A DNA stretch of 64,000 nt from Gemmobacter aquaticus (GTDB lineage: Bacteria > Pseudomonadota > Alphaproteobacteria > Rhodobacterales > Rhodobacteraceae): positions 124,001 to 188,000 of the forward strand of contig NZ_VOAK01000021.1 of NCBI RefSeq assembly GCF_007859075.1, in the 5' to 3' direction. A model generated the notes under the pieces. It worked only from the letters and a program-made list of their open reading frames with translations. It had not been told where the DNA came from and did not search any database. Of this stretch, positions 51,724 to 61,245 are shown one piece after another. Made by a program: the position numbers and the translations under genes. The stretch's first letter is position 1, and the number at the start of each line of letters is the position of its first letter.

Positions 51724-52605
51724 TTACTCGCCGCCACCCAGGCTATGGACATAGACCGCAACGGCGCGAATCTCATCCTCGGTCAGGCGGGTATTCCAGT
51801 TCGGCATCACACCGAAACGGGCCTTGGTCACGGTTTCGGTCAGCGCCGCCCGGTCCCCACCAAACAGCCAGACAGCGTCGGTCAGGTTCGGCGCGCCCTG
51901 CGCCCGATCACCGGTTCCGTCTTCCATGTGGCAGGCGGTGCAGTTGTCGGTGAAGACCGTGGCACCAGCCGCGGCGCGGGTGGCGTCATGCTCCTGGCCC
52001 GAAAGCTGCAGCACATATTCCACCACATCCCCGATCTGCGTGGCATCCAGCAAACCGTCGGTCCCGAAGGCCGGCATCTGCGAATAGCGCGCATCCGCAT
52101 CGTCGGTGTTGCGGATCCCGTGGGTGATGGTGGTGTGGATCGACTCCATGTCGCCGCCCCACAGCCAGTCATCGTCCAGAAGGTTCGGGAAGCCGACGTT
52201 CCCGGCTGCACCCGCGCCGTGGCACTGGGCGCACCAGGTCTTGAACACGGCCGATCCAGCGGATTTGGCATAGGGGCCAAGTTCCGGATCGGCTGCAATC
52301 GCGTTCAGGTCGGCAGCGGTGAGCTTGGCCTTGATCGGGGCGTTCGCCTCGTCATAGCGCTTGATCTCGTCGCTGACAGCCAGGCGGGTATCACCGGCGG
52401 ATTCGGTGCCCACGATCCCTTGTGTCGCCCGCGAGATCATCGGCCATGCCGGATAGTAGATCGAATAGCCGATCGCCCAGATGATGGTCAGGTAGAACGT
52501 CCACAGCCACCAGCGCGGCATCGGATTGTCGAATTCCTGAATGCCGTCCCACTCATGGCCGGTGGTGCCCACCTCGCCGGGTTTCTTCACTTGCTTGGCG
52601 CACAT
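51724..52605 (-). CDS. ccoP: cbb3-type cytochrome c oxidase subunit CcoP (diheme)
   Basis: A 293-residue membrane-anchored diheme cytochrome c. A short N-terminal segment with [20 protein letters not shown] (the CcoP signature) precedes the single helix (about 33-52). Two periplasmic heme-binding motifs follow, CAQCH (about 125) and CTACH (about 220), with methionine axial ligands in SQMPAFG and GVMPNW. It passes electrons from cytochrome c to CcoO/CcoN. The ATG at 52605 follows AAGGAGG at 7 bases and lies 2 bases past the ccoQ stop. Confidence 0.97.
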   Translation of the reverse strand: MCAKQVKKPGEVGTTGHEWDGIQEFDNPMPRWWLWTFYLTIIWAIGYSIYYPAWPMISRATQGIVGTESAGDTRLAVSDEIKRYDEANAPIKAKLTAADLNAIAADPELGPYAKSAGSAVFKTWCAQCHGAGAAGNVGFPNLLDDDWLWGGDMESIHTTITHGIRNTDDADARYSQMPAFGTDGLLDATQIGDVVEYVLQLSGQEHDATRAAAGATVFTDNCTACHMEDGTGDRAQGAPNLTDAVWLFGGDRAALTETVTKARFGVMPNWNTRLTEDEIRAVAVYVHSLGGGE

Positions 52606-52607
52606 GA

Positions 52608-52811
52608 TCACGCCTCCTTCTTGTTGCGGGCCGGCTCCGCAAGGTCGGGCGCCGGGCGCCGTTCATTGCGGAAGATCGAGTTGGCGGCATCGTCCTGAAG
52701 TTTCCGGCTGCCCGGGCGATAGGCAAAGAGCACGATCGCCACAAACAGAACGGTCATCAGGATCAGCACCCAGCTGTCTGCGAGCTGGCGGAGGAAGGAA
52801 TAGGTATCCAT
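52608..52811 (-). CDS. ccoQ: cbb3-type cytochrome c oxidase subunit CcoQ (FixQ)
   Basis: A 67-residue single-helix subunit (helix about 14-31: [20 protein letters not shown]), with the conserved FAYRPGSR just after the helix and a charged, cytoplasmic tail. It stabilises the oxidase and, in R. sphaeroides, is reported to protect it under oxygen. Third gene of ccoNOQP. The short gap to ccoO and the near-overlap with ccoP show tight coupling. Confidence 0.95.
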   Translation of the reverse strand: MDTYSFLRQLADSWVLILMTVLFVAIVLFAYRPGSRKLQDDAANSIFRNERRPAPDLAEPARNKKEA

Positions 52812-52821
52812 GCCTGCCCCC

Positions 52822-53547
52822 TTACCGGTCCGGGTCTGGCTGGAAGGTCGAGAAGTCGACCATCGTCCCCAGAACCTGAAGATAGGCGATCAGCGCGTCC
52901 ATCTCGGTCAGAGCGGGCTGACCATCGAAGTTGCGCACCTGCGCCTTGGGATAGCGGGCCAGCAGCCCCTCGGTGTCAGCGTTGGGATCCGCCTGGGCCA
53001 CGAAATCGGCCTGCGCATTCTCCATCGCCTCATCCGAGTAGGGCACACCAACCAGCCGGTTTGCGGCCATGCTGTCCGCGATATGATCGGCAGTGATCAC
53101 ATTGCCCATCAGATACTCGTACTTGGGCATCACCGATTCAGGCACCACGGATTGCGGACTGATCAGGTGCTGCACGTGCCATTCGTCCGAATAGCGGCCA
53201 CCGACCCGCGCGATATCGGGTCCCGTGCGTTTCGAACCCCACTGGAACGGGTGGTCGTACATCGACTCCGCCGCCAGCGAGTAATGGCCATAGCGTTCAA
53301 CCTCGTCCCGCATGGGGCGGATCATCTGGCTGTGGCAGACGTAGCAACCCTCGCGGATGTAGATCTCGCGCCCCGCAAGCTCCAGCGGGGAATAGGGCCG
53401 CACGCCTTCAACCTCTTCGATGACGTTTTCAAGGTAGAACAGCGGCACGATCTGCACGAGCCCGCCAATGGTCACCACCAGAAGTGACAGCACCATTAGC
53501 AGCGTGGCGTGGGTTTCGATTGCCTTGTGTTTGTCGAGGAATGCCAT
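52822..53547 (-). CDS. ccoO: cbb3-type cytochrome c oxidase subunit CcoO (monoheme)
   Basis: A 241-residue membrane-anchored cytochrome c. One N-terminal helix (about 17-38, [20 protein letters not shown]) and one heme motif CYVCH near residue 67, followed by [20 protein letters not shown]. The axial methionine is probably in [11 protein letters not shown]. The ATG at 53547, after GGAGGGG, is chosen over a longer frame that overlaps ccoN. It receives electrons from CcoP. Second gene of the operon, 14 bases after ccoN. Confidence 0.97.
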   Translation of the reverse strand: MAFLDKHKAIETHATLLMVLSLLVVTIGGLVQIVPLFYLENVIEEVEGVRPYSPLELAGREIYIREGCYVCHSQMIRPMRDEVERYGHYSLAAESMYDHPFQWGSKRTGPDIARVGGRYSDEWHVQHLISPQSVVPESVMPKYEYLMGNVITADHIADSMAANRLVGVPYSDEAMENAQADFVAQADPNADTEGLLARYPKAQVRNFDGQPALTEMDALIAYLQVLGTMVDFSTFQPDPDR

Positions 53548-53561
53548 TCTGTGCCCCTCCT

Positions 53562-55163
53562 TCACTCTGCCGGAACGGCCGCAGGTTGCGCCGCCCGAGA
53601 GGGCTGCGCACGCACGGTCATCCAAAGGTTGTAGCACATGATCAGCGCCCCGATCACGAACAGCTGGCCGCCGACGGCGCGCACCACATACATCGGGAAC
53701 TTGGCGGCCACCGTGTCGGCGAATGCGTTCACAAGGAAGCCATTCGCATCGACCTCACGCCACATCAGACCTTCCATGATGCCGGTCACCCACATCGAGG
53801 CGGCATAGAGAACGATCCCGATGGTCGCGAGCCAGAAGTGCCAGCTGACCAGACGCAGCGAGTACAGCCCATCACGGTTCCACAGACGCGGCACCAGGAA
53901 GTAAAGCGCCCCGAAGGTGATCATGCCGTTCCAGCCAAGCGCGCCGGAATGGACGTGGCCGATGGTCCAGTCGGTGTAGTGCGACAGCGAGTTCACGGCC
54001 TTGATCGACATCATCGGGCCTTCGAAGGTCGACATGCCATAGAAGCCGATGGACACCACCATCATCCGGATCACCGGGTCGGTGCGCAGCTTGTCCCATG
54101 CACCCGACAGCGTCATCAGGCCGTTGATCATCCCGCCCCAGGACGGCATCCACAGCATGATCGAGAACACCATGCCCAGCGTCTGCGCCCAGTCGGGCAG
54201 AGCCGTGAAGTGCAGGTGGTGCGGACCAGCCCAGATGTAGAGGAAGATCAGAGCCCAGAAGTGGATGATCGACAGCTTGTAGCTATAGACCGGGCGTTCA
54301 GCCTGCTTGGGCACGAAGTAGTACATCATGCCAAGGAAGCCTGCGGTCAGGAAGAAGCCCACGGCGTTGTGCCCGTACCACCATTGCGTCATGGCATCCT
54401 GCACACCCGAGAAGGCCGAGACCGACTTGGACGAGAAGATACTCACCGGGATGGCAAGGTTGTTGACGATGTGAAGCATCGCCACGGTCAGGATCATCGA
54501 CAGAAGGAACCAGTTTGCCACATAGATATGCGGCTCCTTGCGCTTGATCAGCGTGCCCATGAACGTCAGCAGGAACGCCACCCAGACCACCGCGATCCAG
54601 AGGTCGATGTACCAGACGGTTTCGGCGTATTCCTTGCCTTGCGTGCCCCCGAGAATGTACGAGGTCGCGGCAAGGACGATCATCAGCTGCCAGCCCCAGA
54701 ACACGAACCAGCCCAGATTGCCGCCCCACAGCCGCGTCGCGCAGGTGCGCTGCACGATGTAGAAGGCCGACATGATCAGCGCATTGCCACCAAAGGCAAA
54801 GATCACCGCCGAGGTGTGCAGCGGACGCAGGCGCCCGAAGTTCAGGATGCCCTCGACACCCGGAATGTTCAGCGACGGGAAGGCCAGCTGAAAGGCGATG
54901 AAGTCGCCGACCAGAAAGCCCACGACGCCCCAGAAGGCGGTCGCGATCACGCCGGCGCGCACGACACCGTCGTTGTATTCATTGGCAGAAGCCACGACCT
55001 TCGGCTCATACATGCCGCGTGCCACCACGATGAACGTGGCAGCCGCCGCAAGCATGATGACGATCGCGTTCACCAGATAGGCAGGGTCGAGCGCCCGGTT
55101 CGCCGCGATCGCGGCCAGCACCGCAACCAGGCCGAGCACGACCAATTTAACGTAATCCCACAT
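53562..55163 (-). CDS. ccoN: cbb3-type cytochrome c oxidase catalytic subunit CcoN
   Basis: A 533-residue heme-copper oxidase with about 12 membrane helices. It contains low-spin heme and heme b3/CuB ligands: [36 protein letters not shown] (first CuB His), [17 protein letters not shown] (CuB His pair), and [16 protein letters not shown] (heme ligands). It reduces oxygen to water with high affinity and pumps protons. The ATG at 55163 follows AAGGGA at 6 bases. Two FNR boxes lie upstream, shared with usp, predicting induction at low oxygen. Confidence 0.98.
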   Translation of the reverse strand: MWDYVKLVVLGLVAVLAAIAANRALDPAYLVNAIVIMLAAAATFIVVARGMYEPKVVASANEYNDGVVRAGVIATAFWGVVGFLVGDFIAFQLAFPSLNIPGVEGILNFGRLRPLHTSAVIFAFGGNALIMSAFYIVQRTCATRLWGGNLGWFVFWGWQLMIVLAATSYILGGTQGKEYAETVWYIDLWIAVVWVAFLLTFMGTLIKRKEPHIYVANWFLLSMILTVAMLHIVNNLAIPVSIFSSKSVSAFSGVQDAMTQWWYGHNAVGFFLTAGFLGMMYYFVPKQAERPVYSYKLSIIHFWALIFLYIWAGPHHLHFTALPDWAQTLGMVFSIMLWMPSWGGMINGLMTLSGAWDKLRTDPVIRMMVVSIGFYGMSTFEGPMMSIKAVNSLSHYTDWTIGHVHSGALGWNGMITFGALYFLVPRLWNRDGLYSLRLVSWHFWLATIGIVLYAASMWVTGIMEGLMWREVDANGFLVNAFADTVAAKFPMYVVRAVGGQLFVIGALIMCYNLWMTVRAQPSRAAQPAAVPAE

Positions 55164-55261
55164 TTTGCGTCCCTTCGTCATTGCCCGTTCCGCCCCGTTC
55201 ACACGAGTCGGCCGGACACTTTTCGACCCGTTCGCTTTCGCAGAATGTGCGAAAAGCTACT

Positions 55262-55275
55262 TTGATCCATATCAA
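55262..55275 (-). promoter_or_regulatory. FNR box proximal to ccoN
   Basis: TTGAT-CCAT-ATCAA is a perfect FNR consensus, 99 bases upstream of the ccoN ATG. A class II promoter would start near 55227. It probably drives ccoNOQP under low oxygen. Confidence 0.88.
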
Positions 55276-55293
55276 TGCAGTGATGGGTGTGGT

Positions 55294-55307
55294 TTGATCG
55301 AGGTCAA
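55294..55307 (+). promoter_or_regulatory. FNR box proximal to usp
   Basis: TTGAT-CGAG-GTCAA matches the FNR consensus with one transition. TATAGC at 55328-55333 lies where the -10 box of a plus-strand class II promoter should be (start near 55341), 30 bases before the usp ATG. Together with the ccoN box it forms a symmetric divergent FnrL control region. Confidence 0.8.
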
Positions 55308-55370
55308 TGCGTCACAATGGCCGCGCCTATAGCCTCCTGTCACATGTTCATGCCCCGGAAAGGCTAGCAG

Positions 55371-56219
55371 ATGGCATATAAAACCCTAACCACAATCGTC
55401 ACGTCTGATGACGATAACGCCCGTGCGGCGGTAGATGCTGCGGGACGGGTCGCATTGGCGCTTGATGCGCATCTTGATGTGCTTGCACTCGGCGTTGACC
55501 GGACGCAGGCGGGATACTCTTACATAGGCGGTGGTGCCGTCATGCTGCAGGTCGCCATGGAGAAGGCCGAGGCTGACGCCCGAACGGCCGAGGCGGCCGC
55601 GCGCGCCACCCTGTCATCCGCGCCGGTCGATCTGCGCTGGTCGCTGGAAAGTGCCGTGGCGCAGGTTGGAGCGCTTGGTGAACTGGTGGCGCTACGGGCG
55701 CGGTTTGCCGACCTGGTCGTGTTGCCACGCCCCTACGGCAAGGGCCGCGGGGTCGAGGCAGAGGCGGTCATCGAATCCGCACTTTTCGAGGGTCAGGCCC
55801 CGGTGCTGGTTCTGCCGGAATCAGGTGCCATGACAAAGCTGCCCGAACGGGTGGTCATCGGCTGGAATCAGAGTCGCGAGGCAATGGTCGCCGTGCGCCG
55901 CGCCCTGCCGCTGCTTCAGGCTGCACAACTGGTCAACATCGCGGTGATCGATCCGCCACAGCACGGGCCGGAACGGTCGGACCCCGGCGGGATGCTGTGC
56001 CAGATGCTGGTGCGTCATGGCGTCAAGGCCGAGGTTTCGGTTCTGGCGCGGTCAATGCCGCGCATCTCGGACGTGCTCAGCCGACATGTTCGCGACATGA
56101 ACGCGGATCTTCTGGTGATGGGCGCCTATGGCCACTCGCGCTTCCGCGAAGCCATTCTGGGCGGCGCCACCCGCAACATGCTGGAAATGGCCGAAGTGCC
56201 GGTGCTGATGGCGCATTGA
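55371..56219 (+). CDS. Universal stress protein, tandem UspA domains
   Basis: A 282-residue cytosolic protein with two Usp domains (about 1-150 and 155-282). The C-terminal domain has the ATP-binding motif LVMGAYGHSRFREAILGGAT, G-x2-G-x9-G(S/T)-like, so it may bind ATP; in the N-terminal domain that motif is replaced by LVVLPRPYGKGRGVEAEAVI. It is divergent from ccoN and has its own FNR box, so it is probably a low-oxygen-induced stress protein. I recall a Usp gene in the same place in R. sphaeroides. AAGG lies 7 bases before the ATG. Confidence 0.93.
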   Translation: MAYKTLTTIVTSDDDNARAAVDAAGRVALALDAHLDVLALGVDRTQAGYSYIGGGAVMLQVAMEKAEADARTAEAAARATLSSAPVDLRWSLESAVAQVGALGELVALRARFADLVVLPRPYGKGRGVEAEAVIESALFEGQAPVLVLPESGAMTKLPERVVIGWNQSREAMVAVRRALPLLQAAQLVNIAVIDPPQHGPERSDPGGMLCQMLVRHGVKAEVSVLARSMPRISDVLSRHVRDMNADLLVMGAYGHSRFREAILGGATRNMLEMAEVPVLMAH

Positions 56220-56227
56220 TACCGACC

Positions 56228-56256
56228 GGCGTGCCGGATGCTTACTCCGGCACGCC
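56228..56256. terminator. Hairpin between usp and fnrL
   Basis: GGCGTGCCGG (56228-56237) pairs with CCGGCACGCC (56247-56256), loop 9 bases, between the convergent genes and overlapping the fnrL stop. There is no clear U-run, so termination is inferred. Confidence 0.55.
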
Positions 56257-56982
56257 GCCATCACTGTCGTCACCCGCCTCTTCCATCAGCCGTTCCAGAT
56301 CGGGGATGGTGACGTGACGCTTGCCATCAAGGATGATGACGCCATCGCGCTTGAGCGCGGAGATCTGGCGGCTGACCGTCTCAAGCGTCAGGCCCAGATA
56401 ATCGGCCATCTCTTCGCGCGTCAGCGGCAGATCAAAGACCAGCTGCCCCTTGGGCGCGCGCAGGCGTAGCGTGGCATCGCGTCGGGCGATGATGGCGAGC
56501 AGCGAGGCGATCTTTTCCCGCGCGGTCTTGCGGCCCAGAAGCAGCATCCATTCGCGTGCCGCATCCAGTTCGTCCAGCGTCATCTCCAACAAGCGTTGCG
56601 CGACATGCGGGGTGCTCAGCATAAGTTCTTCAAACGGGCGCTTGCGGAAGCAGCACATCACCAGATCAGTGGTCGCGGTGACGTCATAGGCGGCCGTCGC
56701 GCGGCCCGGCCTTCCGACAAAGTCCGACGGCAGCAGCAGACCCACCATCTGGCGGCGACCGTCTTCAAGTGTCTGCGTGAGCGTGGCGATGCCCGAGACG
56801 ACCGAGGCGACAAAATCCATCCGGTCACCTGACCAGATCACCGTCTGTCCCGCCTGATAGGACCGGTAGTACTTGATCTGCTCCAGCTTGTGCAGCTCAG
56901 CCGCATCGCAGCGCGAGCAGACCGCCCGGTGCCGGATGGGACATTCGACGCACTCATGGTGCTCGTGCTGCATGTCATGCAT
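56242..56982 (-). CDS. fnrL: FNR-type oxygen-sensing regulator FnrL
   Basis: A 246-residue Crp/Fnr regulator. The N-terminal cysteines C11, C14, C22 and C25 and the distal C110/C111 provide a [4Fe-4S] cluster that is destroyed by oxygen. The cAMP-type beta-barrel spans 30-130, the dimer helix about 130-160, and the recognition helix LTLETVSRQISALKRDG has the E..SR residues that read TTGAT. It should activate ccoNOQP, ccoGHIS, hemN and usp at low oxygen; the box at 57003, 21 bases upstream of its own ATG, fits negative autoregulation. Ribosome site is weak. Confidence 0.97.
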   Translation of the reverse strand: MHDMQHEHHECVECPIRHRAVCSRCDAAELHKLEQIKYYRSYQAGQTVIWSGDRMDFVASVVSGIATLTQTLEDGRRQMVGLLLPSDFVGRPGRATAAYDVTATTDLVMCCFRKRPFEELMLSTPHVAQRLLEMTLDELDAAREWMLLLGRKTAREKIASLLAIIARRDATLRLRAPKGQLVFDLPLTREEMADYLGLTLETVSRQISALKRDGVIILDGKRHVTIPDLERLMEEAGDDSDGGVPE

Positions 56983-57002
56983 GGGGGCTCGATCTTCCTG
57001 GC

Positions 57003-57016
57003 TTGATCTTAATCAA
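57003..57016 (+). promoter_or_regulatory. FNR box between fnrL and hemN
   Basis: TTGAT-CTTA-ATCAA is a perfect FNR consensus. Its centre lies exactly 41.5 bases upstream of the A of the hemN ATG and 27.5 bases upstream of the fnrL start. This suggests class II activation of hemN and repression of fnrL. Confidence 0.88.
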
Positions 57017-57050
57017 AGCGTTCGCGCGGATACGCATTAAACCTACCCGC

Positions 57051-58406
57051 ATGGAACAGGAATCGCAACTCGCCCGTCTGGGGCTATTCGACGCGCGCGT
57101 GCCGCGCTACACCAGCTATCCGACGGCACCGCATTTCAACAACGCGGTCGATCCGGCGCTTTTTGCAAGCTGGATAGAGGCCATCCCAACGGGGTCGGCC
57201 ATATCGCTCTACGTCCATGTGCCGTTCTGCCGCAGACTGTGCTGGTTCTGCGCCTGTCGCACGCAGGGTACATCGACGGACGAACCCGTGATCGCTTACG
57301 TCGAAACCCTGAAGGCCGAGCTGGAGGTTCTGCGCCGCCATCTCCCCGCAGGGGTGCGGCTTGCGCGGCTGCACTGGGGCGGTGGCACGCCCACGCTGTT
57401 GTCGCCGGGTTTGATTGGCGATCTGGCGGGAAGCATTCTGGATGTCGTCCCGCTGGCGGAGGGGGCGGAGTTCTCTGTCGAGATCGACCCCGATGAAGTT
57501 GACGCCGCACGGCTTGACGCGCTGACCGCTGCGGGCATGAATCGTGCCTCGATCGGGGTGCAGGACTTTGATCCCGAGATCCAGAAGACCATCGGGCGAA
57601 TCCAGCCCTATGAGTTGACACGCGATGTCGTGGACATGATCCGTGATCGCGGTGTGAAAAGCCTGAACGCCGACATACTCTACGGTCTGCCCTATCAGAC
57701 GCCGGCGCGCATCACCGACAGCGTGCAGAAGCTGCTCAGCCTCTCGCCCGACCGGGTTGCGCTCTATGGCTATGCCCATGTGCCGTGGATGAGCCGACGC
57801 CAGCAAATGATCCCCTCGGACACGATTCCGACCCCGCAAGAACGCCTGCGCCTGTTTGAGACCGCCGCGCGCCTGTTTCAGTGGGATGGCTATGATGCGA
57901 TCGGGATCGACCATTTTGCCCGCCCGGATGACGGGCTGGCGGTTGCTGCCCGCACCGGGCACCTGCGGCGCAACTTCCAGGGCTATACCGATGACACGGC
58001 CCCGGTCCTTGTGGGACTCGGCGCCTCGTCGATCTCGCGATTTCCTCAAGGCTTCGCGCAAAACGCATCCGTCACCTCGCAATACGTCAAGGGCGTGCGC
58101 GAAGGGCGGTTCACCACCCACCGCGGCCATGTCTTCGGCGGTGAAGACATCCTGCGCGCCCGCATCATCGAGGCACTGATGTGCGACTTCCGCGTGAACC
58201 GGGCCGAGCTGACGCGCGACTTCGGCGCAACCGATGCGCAACTCGACAGCCTGTTCGCCAGGGCGATGGCGCAATTCGGCACCGTCCTTCGTCAGGACAC
58301 CGGGGGCCTGTCCATCCCGCCAGAGGCACGGCCTTTGACCCGCATGATCGCCCGCGCCTTTGATGCCTACGATCAGACCAAGGCGCAGCACTCAGCCGCG
58401 ATCTGA
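57051..58406 (+). CDS. hemN: Oxygen-independent coproporphyrinogen III oxidase
   Basis: A 451-residue radical-SAM enzyme that makes protoporphyrinogen IX without oxygen. The cluster-binding motif is CRRLCWFCAC with Cys60, Cys64, Cys67 and Cys69 (CX3CX2CXC), as in E. coli HemN. LHWGGGTPTLLSP and SVEIDPDEVDAARLDAL follow, with RIQPYELTRDVVDMIRDRG. In R. sphaeroides I recall the fnrL-linked copy is called hemZ. There is no recognisable ribosome site before the ATG; the FNR box position suggests that transcription starts at the ATG (leaderless mRNA). It complements hemF at 20758. Confidence 0.96.
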   Translation: MEQESQLARLGLFDARVPRYTSYPTAPHFNNAVDPALFASWIEAIPTGSAISLYVHVPFCRRLCWFCACRTQGTSTDEPVIAYVETLKAELEVLRRHLPAGVRLARLHWGGGTPTLLSPGLIGDLAGSILDVVPLAEGAEFSVEIDPDEVDAARLDALTAAGMNRASIGVQDFDPEIQKTIGRIQPYELTRDVVDMIRDRGVKSLNADILYGLPYQTPARITDSVQKLLSLSPDRVALYGYAHVPWMSRRQQMIPSDTIPTPQERLRLFETAARLFQWDGYDAIGIDHFARPDDGLAVAARTGHLRRNFQGYTDDTAPVLVGLGASSISRFPQGFAQNASVTSQYVKGVREGRFTTHRGHVFGGEDILRARIIEALMCDFRVNRAELTRDFGATDAQLDSLFARAMAQFGTVLRQDTGGLSIPPEARPLTRMIARAFDAYDQTKAQHSAAI

Positions 58407-58412
58407 GGGGAT

Positions 58413-58435
58413 CCGCGCGGGTCACGCCCGCGCGG
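58413..58435. terminator. Hairpin between hemN and the glycosyltransferase gene
   Basis: CCGCGCGGG and CCCGCGCGG pair over 9 bp with a 5-base loop between two convergent genes, overlapping the glycosyltransferase stop. No U-run is seen; bidirectional termination is inferred. Confidence 0.55.
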
Positions 58436-59651
58436 GACCATAGCTTTCGACCCAGTCGATCATCTGCGGGAGGCATACGCCTTGCAGGTCATAACGGCTG
58501 ACAATCGTTTCGCGCGCCGCCCGGCGCAGGTCGGTGAACCGTTCCGGGCGCGCCAGCGCCTTGGTCAACAGTTTCGACCAGCCCTCGACATCGAAGAAAT
58601 CGATCAGCCGCCCGTTGACTCCGTCCTCGATCAGCTCCTGCACCGGGGCGGTGCGCGAGCCGACAACAAGGCAGCCCGCGCTCATTGCTTCGAGCATCGA
58701 CCAGCTGAGGACGAAGGGATAGGTCAGATAGGCATGTACCCGGCTGACCTGCAGGATCGAGGTGAAGGTGGGATAGGGCACCTTGCCCAGGAAATGCACG
58801 CGAGAGAGATCAATCCGGTCGCGGACCTCGTTCAGGATGAGGTCCTTCCAGCCCTTGCCGCCCTGCGGCGTGCGGCCATAGCTGACCTCGTCGCCCCCGA
58901 CGATCACAACCTGCGCCTCTGGTCGTTCGGCCAGCACCGCAGGCAGGGCTCGCATGAAGATGTGGTAGCCGCGATAGGGCTCCAGATTGCGGTTCACAAA
59001 GGTCAGAACCTCGTCACCCGCCTTCAGCACGCGGCCATCAGGCAGTGTCAGCGTGGCCGCGGGGTTCGGTTTGACAAGCTCGGTATCGACGCCGTCGAAG
59101 ATCACCTTGATGCTGTCGCGCAAGAGCGGCGGATGGGTCGAGGCTTGCCACTTCGTTGGCGAAAGGGCGCCATCGGCGTGCAGCACCGACTGCCCCAGAT
59201 GAGCGGCGCGGCCCTGTGCGATCATCACCTGATCAAAGGTGTAGGGATCGAATTCGGTATCGAAGCCCACATCGGCCCCGCGGCCCTTGTAGTAGAATTC
59301 GGAATAGACCAGCAGCTTCGCTTCGGGCCAGACCTCTTTCAGGAACAGCGTCTCACCCCAGCCGGAATGGCCGAAGATGACGTCGGGTACATAGCCCTGT
59401 TCCCGCAATTGGAGGCAGGCGCGGGCAACGGTCACGCCCCGGTCGCTCATCTGCGTGAAATTGCGGCCAAGGCGCGTGGCCTTGGGGTCCGGCATCTCGG
59501 TCTTGTGCCGGTAGCGCATCACCGGAATCGGCGACGCCCGGTTGTTCCCGGCATCGGTCAGCGCGCGACAATCATGGCCGCGCGCCTGCATGGCAGGGGC
59601 AAGATGCAGAAACTGGCCGGGAAAATTCTGGTGAACGAAAAGCAGCTTCAT
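58422..59651 (-). CDS. Glycosyltransferase, family 4-like
   Basis: A 409-residue GT-B enzyme. The N-terminal domain starts KLLFVHQNFPGQFLHLAPAM. The C-terminal domain has FVNRNLEPYRGYHIFMRALP, VVIVGGDEVSYG and VHFLGKVPYPTFTSILQVSR. The donor-site acidic motif is PFVLSWSMLEAMSAGCLVVG, with Glu in the EX7E position and a second acid in APVQELIEDG. It probably adds a hexose from a nucleotide sugar to a surface polymer. No other polysaccharide genes are near. It lies 10 bases downstream of the Yej importer genes and may be cotranscribed with them. The ATG at 59651 follows an in-frame TTG. Confidence 0.87.
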   Translation of the reverse strand: MKLLFVHQNFPGQFLHLAPAMQARGHDCRALTDAGNNRASPIPVMRYRHKTEMPDPKATRLGRNFTQMSDRGVTVARACLQLREQGYVPDVIFGHSGWGETLFLKEVWPEAKLLVYSEFYYKGRGADVGFDTEFDPYTFDQVMIAQGRAAHLGQSVLHADGALSPTKWQASTHPPLLRDSIKVIFDGVDTELVKPNPAATLTLPDGRVLKAGDEVLTFVNRNLEPYRGYHIFMRALPAVLAERPEAQVVIVGGDEVSYGRTPQGGKGWKDLILNEVRDRIDLSRVHFLGKVPYPTFTSILQVSRVHAYLTYPFVLSWSMLEAMSAGCLVVGSRTAPVQELIEDGVNGRLIDFFDVEGWSKLLTKALARPERFTDLRRAARETIVSRYDLQGVCLPQMIDWVESYGPARA

Positions 59652-59661
59652 CAATGACCCG

Positions 59662-61245
59662 CTATGACCCGAAGGCCGCCTGCATCAGCGTCCGGGTATA
59701 GTCGCTTTGCGGCGCATTGAACACAGCCACCCCGTCGCCCGCCTCGACCACGTCACCCGCGCGCATCACGATCACCTTGTGCGACAGCGCACGCACCACA
59801 CGCAGGTCGTGGCTGATAAACAGATAGGCCAGTCCCCATTTGCGCTGCAGCCCCCGCAGCAGATCGACGATCTGCACCTGAACCGTCATGTCGAGCGCCG
59901 AGGTGGGTTCGTCCAGCACCACAAGTTTCGGGCGCAGGATCATTGCGCGGGCAATGGCGATGCGCTGGCGCTGGCCACCGGAAAATTCGTGCGGGTAGCG
60001 CCCCATCGCCTGCGCATCGAGCCCGACCTCACCCATGATCTCGGCCACCATCTCGCGACGGTTGCGGCCGGGCTCAACGCCATGGACGCCCAGGCCTTCG
60101 GCGATGATCTCCTCGACCGTCATGCGCGGTGAAAGCGAACCGTAGGGGTCCTGAAAGACGATCTGCATGTCGCGACGCAAATCGCGCAAGGCGCGCCCCT
60201 TCAGCCCGGCTATGTCACGGCCCATGAAGACGATCCGCCCGTCCGACGGGATCAGCCGCATCAGGGCCAGCGCAAGTGTGGTCTTGCCCGACCCGCTTTC
60301 GCCGACGATGCCAAGCGTCTCGCCCGCACGCACGGAAATAGTGGCGTCGTTCACGGCCTTTACATGGCCGGTAACCCGCCGCAGCAGCCCGGTCTGGATC
60401 GGGAACCAGACGCGCAGGTTTTCGGCGCGCACCACCTCGGCCGCATCCGGCGCGATGGGTTCGGGCCGGCCCTTCGGTTCGGCCGCCAGCAGTTTCTGCG
60501 TATAGGGATGCTGGGGTGCGGCAAAAATCTCGGCCGTCCTGCCCTGCTCGACGATCTCGCCGTCCTTCATCACGCAGACCCGATCGGCGATCCGCCGCAC
60601 GATGTTCAGATCATGGGTGATGAACAGCATCGATAGCCCCTCTCGGGCCTTCAGATCTGCCAGAACATCCAGGATCTGCGCCTGGATCGTCACATCAAGC
60701 GCCGTTGTCGGCTCATCGGCGATCAGAAGCTCCGGCCCGTTGGCCAGCGCCATGGCGATCATCACCCGCTGTCGCTGCCCACCCGAAAGCTGGTGCGGAT
60801 AGGCGGCAAGCCGGCTCTCTGCCTCGCGGATACCAACTTTCTGCAAAAGCTCGATGATGCGCGCGCGCGCCGGGGCACCGGTCAGCCCCTGATGCAGGGC
60901 AAGGCTTTCGCCGATCTGCTTTTCAATCGTGTGCAGCGGGTTCAGCGAGGTCATCGGCTCTTGAAAGATAAAGCTGATGTCATTGCCACGAATGGCGCGC
61001 AGTTCACCCTCGGACGCGCCGATCATCTGGCGACCTTGATAGGTGATGGACCCATCGACCTGTGCCGCATCCCCCAAAAGCGAGACGGTCGACAGCGCCG
61101 TGACTGACTTGCCCGACCCGCTTTCCCCGACCAGCGCCACGGTTTCGCCCTTGGACACCGTGAAGCTGACCCCGCGCACGGCGTGGATCACGCGACCGTC
61201 CTGACGGAAACGGATGTTCAGGTTATCGACGCCAAGGACGGTCAT
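59662..61245 (-). CDS. yejF: ABC transporter ATP-binding protein with two ATPase domains, YejF-like
   Basis: A 527-residue fused ATPase. Domain 1 (1-255): Walker [14 protein letters not shown], signature [15 protein letters not shown], Walker [13 protein letters not shown]. Domain 2 (about 265-527): Walker [16 protein letters not shown], signature [16 protein letters not shown], Walker [16 protein letters not shown]. The GSIxGSG-type peptide importer architecture matches E. coli YejF. It energises the YejB/YejE permeases and overlaps yejE by 4 bases. Homologues import oligopeptides such as microcin C. Confidence 0.92.
   Translation of the reverse strand: MTVLGVDNLNIRFRQDGRVIHAVRGVSFTVSKGETVALVGESGSGKSVTALSTVSLLGDAAQVDGSITYQGRQMIGASEGELRAIRGNDISFIFQEPMTSLNPLHTIEKQIGESLALHQGLTGAPARARIIELLQKVGIREAESRLAAYPHQLSGGQRQRVMIAMALANGPELLIADEPTTALDVTIQAQILDVLADLKAREGLSMLFITHDLNIVRRIADRVCVMKDGEIVEQGRTAEIFAAPQHPYTQKLLAAEPKGRPEPIAPDAAEVVRAENLRVWFPIQTGLLRRVTGHVKAVNDATISVRAGETLGIVGESGSGKTTLALALMRLIPSDGRIVFMGRDIAGLKGRALRDLRRDMQIVFQDPYGSLSPRMTVEEIIAEGLGVHGVEPGRNRREMVAEIMGEVGLDAQAMGRYPHEFSGGQRQRIAIARAMILRPKLVVLDEPTSALDMTVQVQIVDLLRGLQRKWGLAYLFISHDLRVVRALSHKVIVMRAGDVVEAGDGVAVFNAPQSDYTRTLMQAAFGS

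Noticed and set aside
53484-55265. A 593-codon open frame antisense to ccoN, and similar long antisense frames at 61515-63542, 40840-42597 and 42607-44259
   Set aside because: They lie exactly opposite conserved genes, have Arg/His/Gln/Asp-rich low-complexity composition, no motifs and no ribosome sites. They are by-products of strong GC3 bias.
55164-55370. A short protein gene between ccoN and usp
   Set aside because: The region is fully explained by two FNR boxes, a -10 element and leader sequences.
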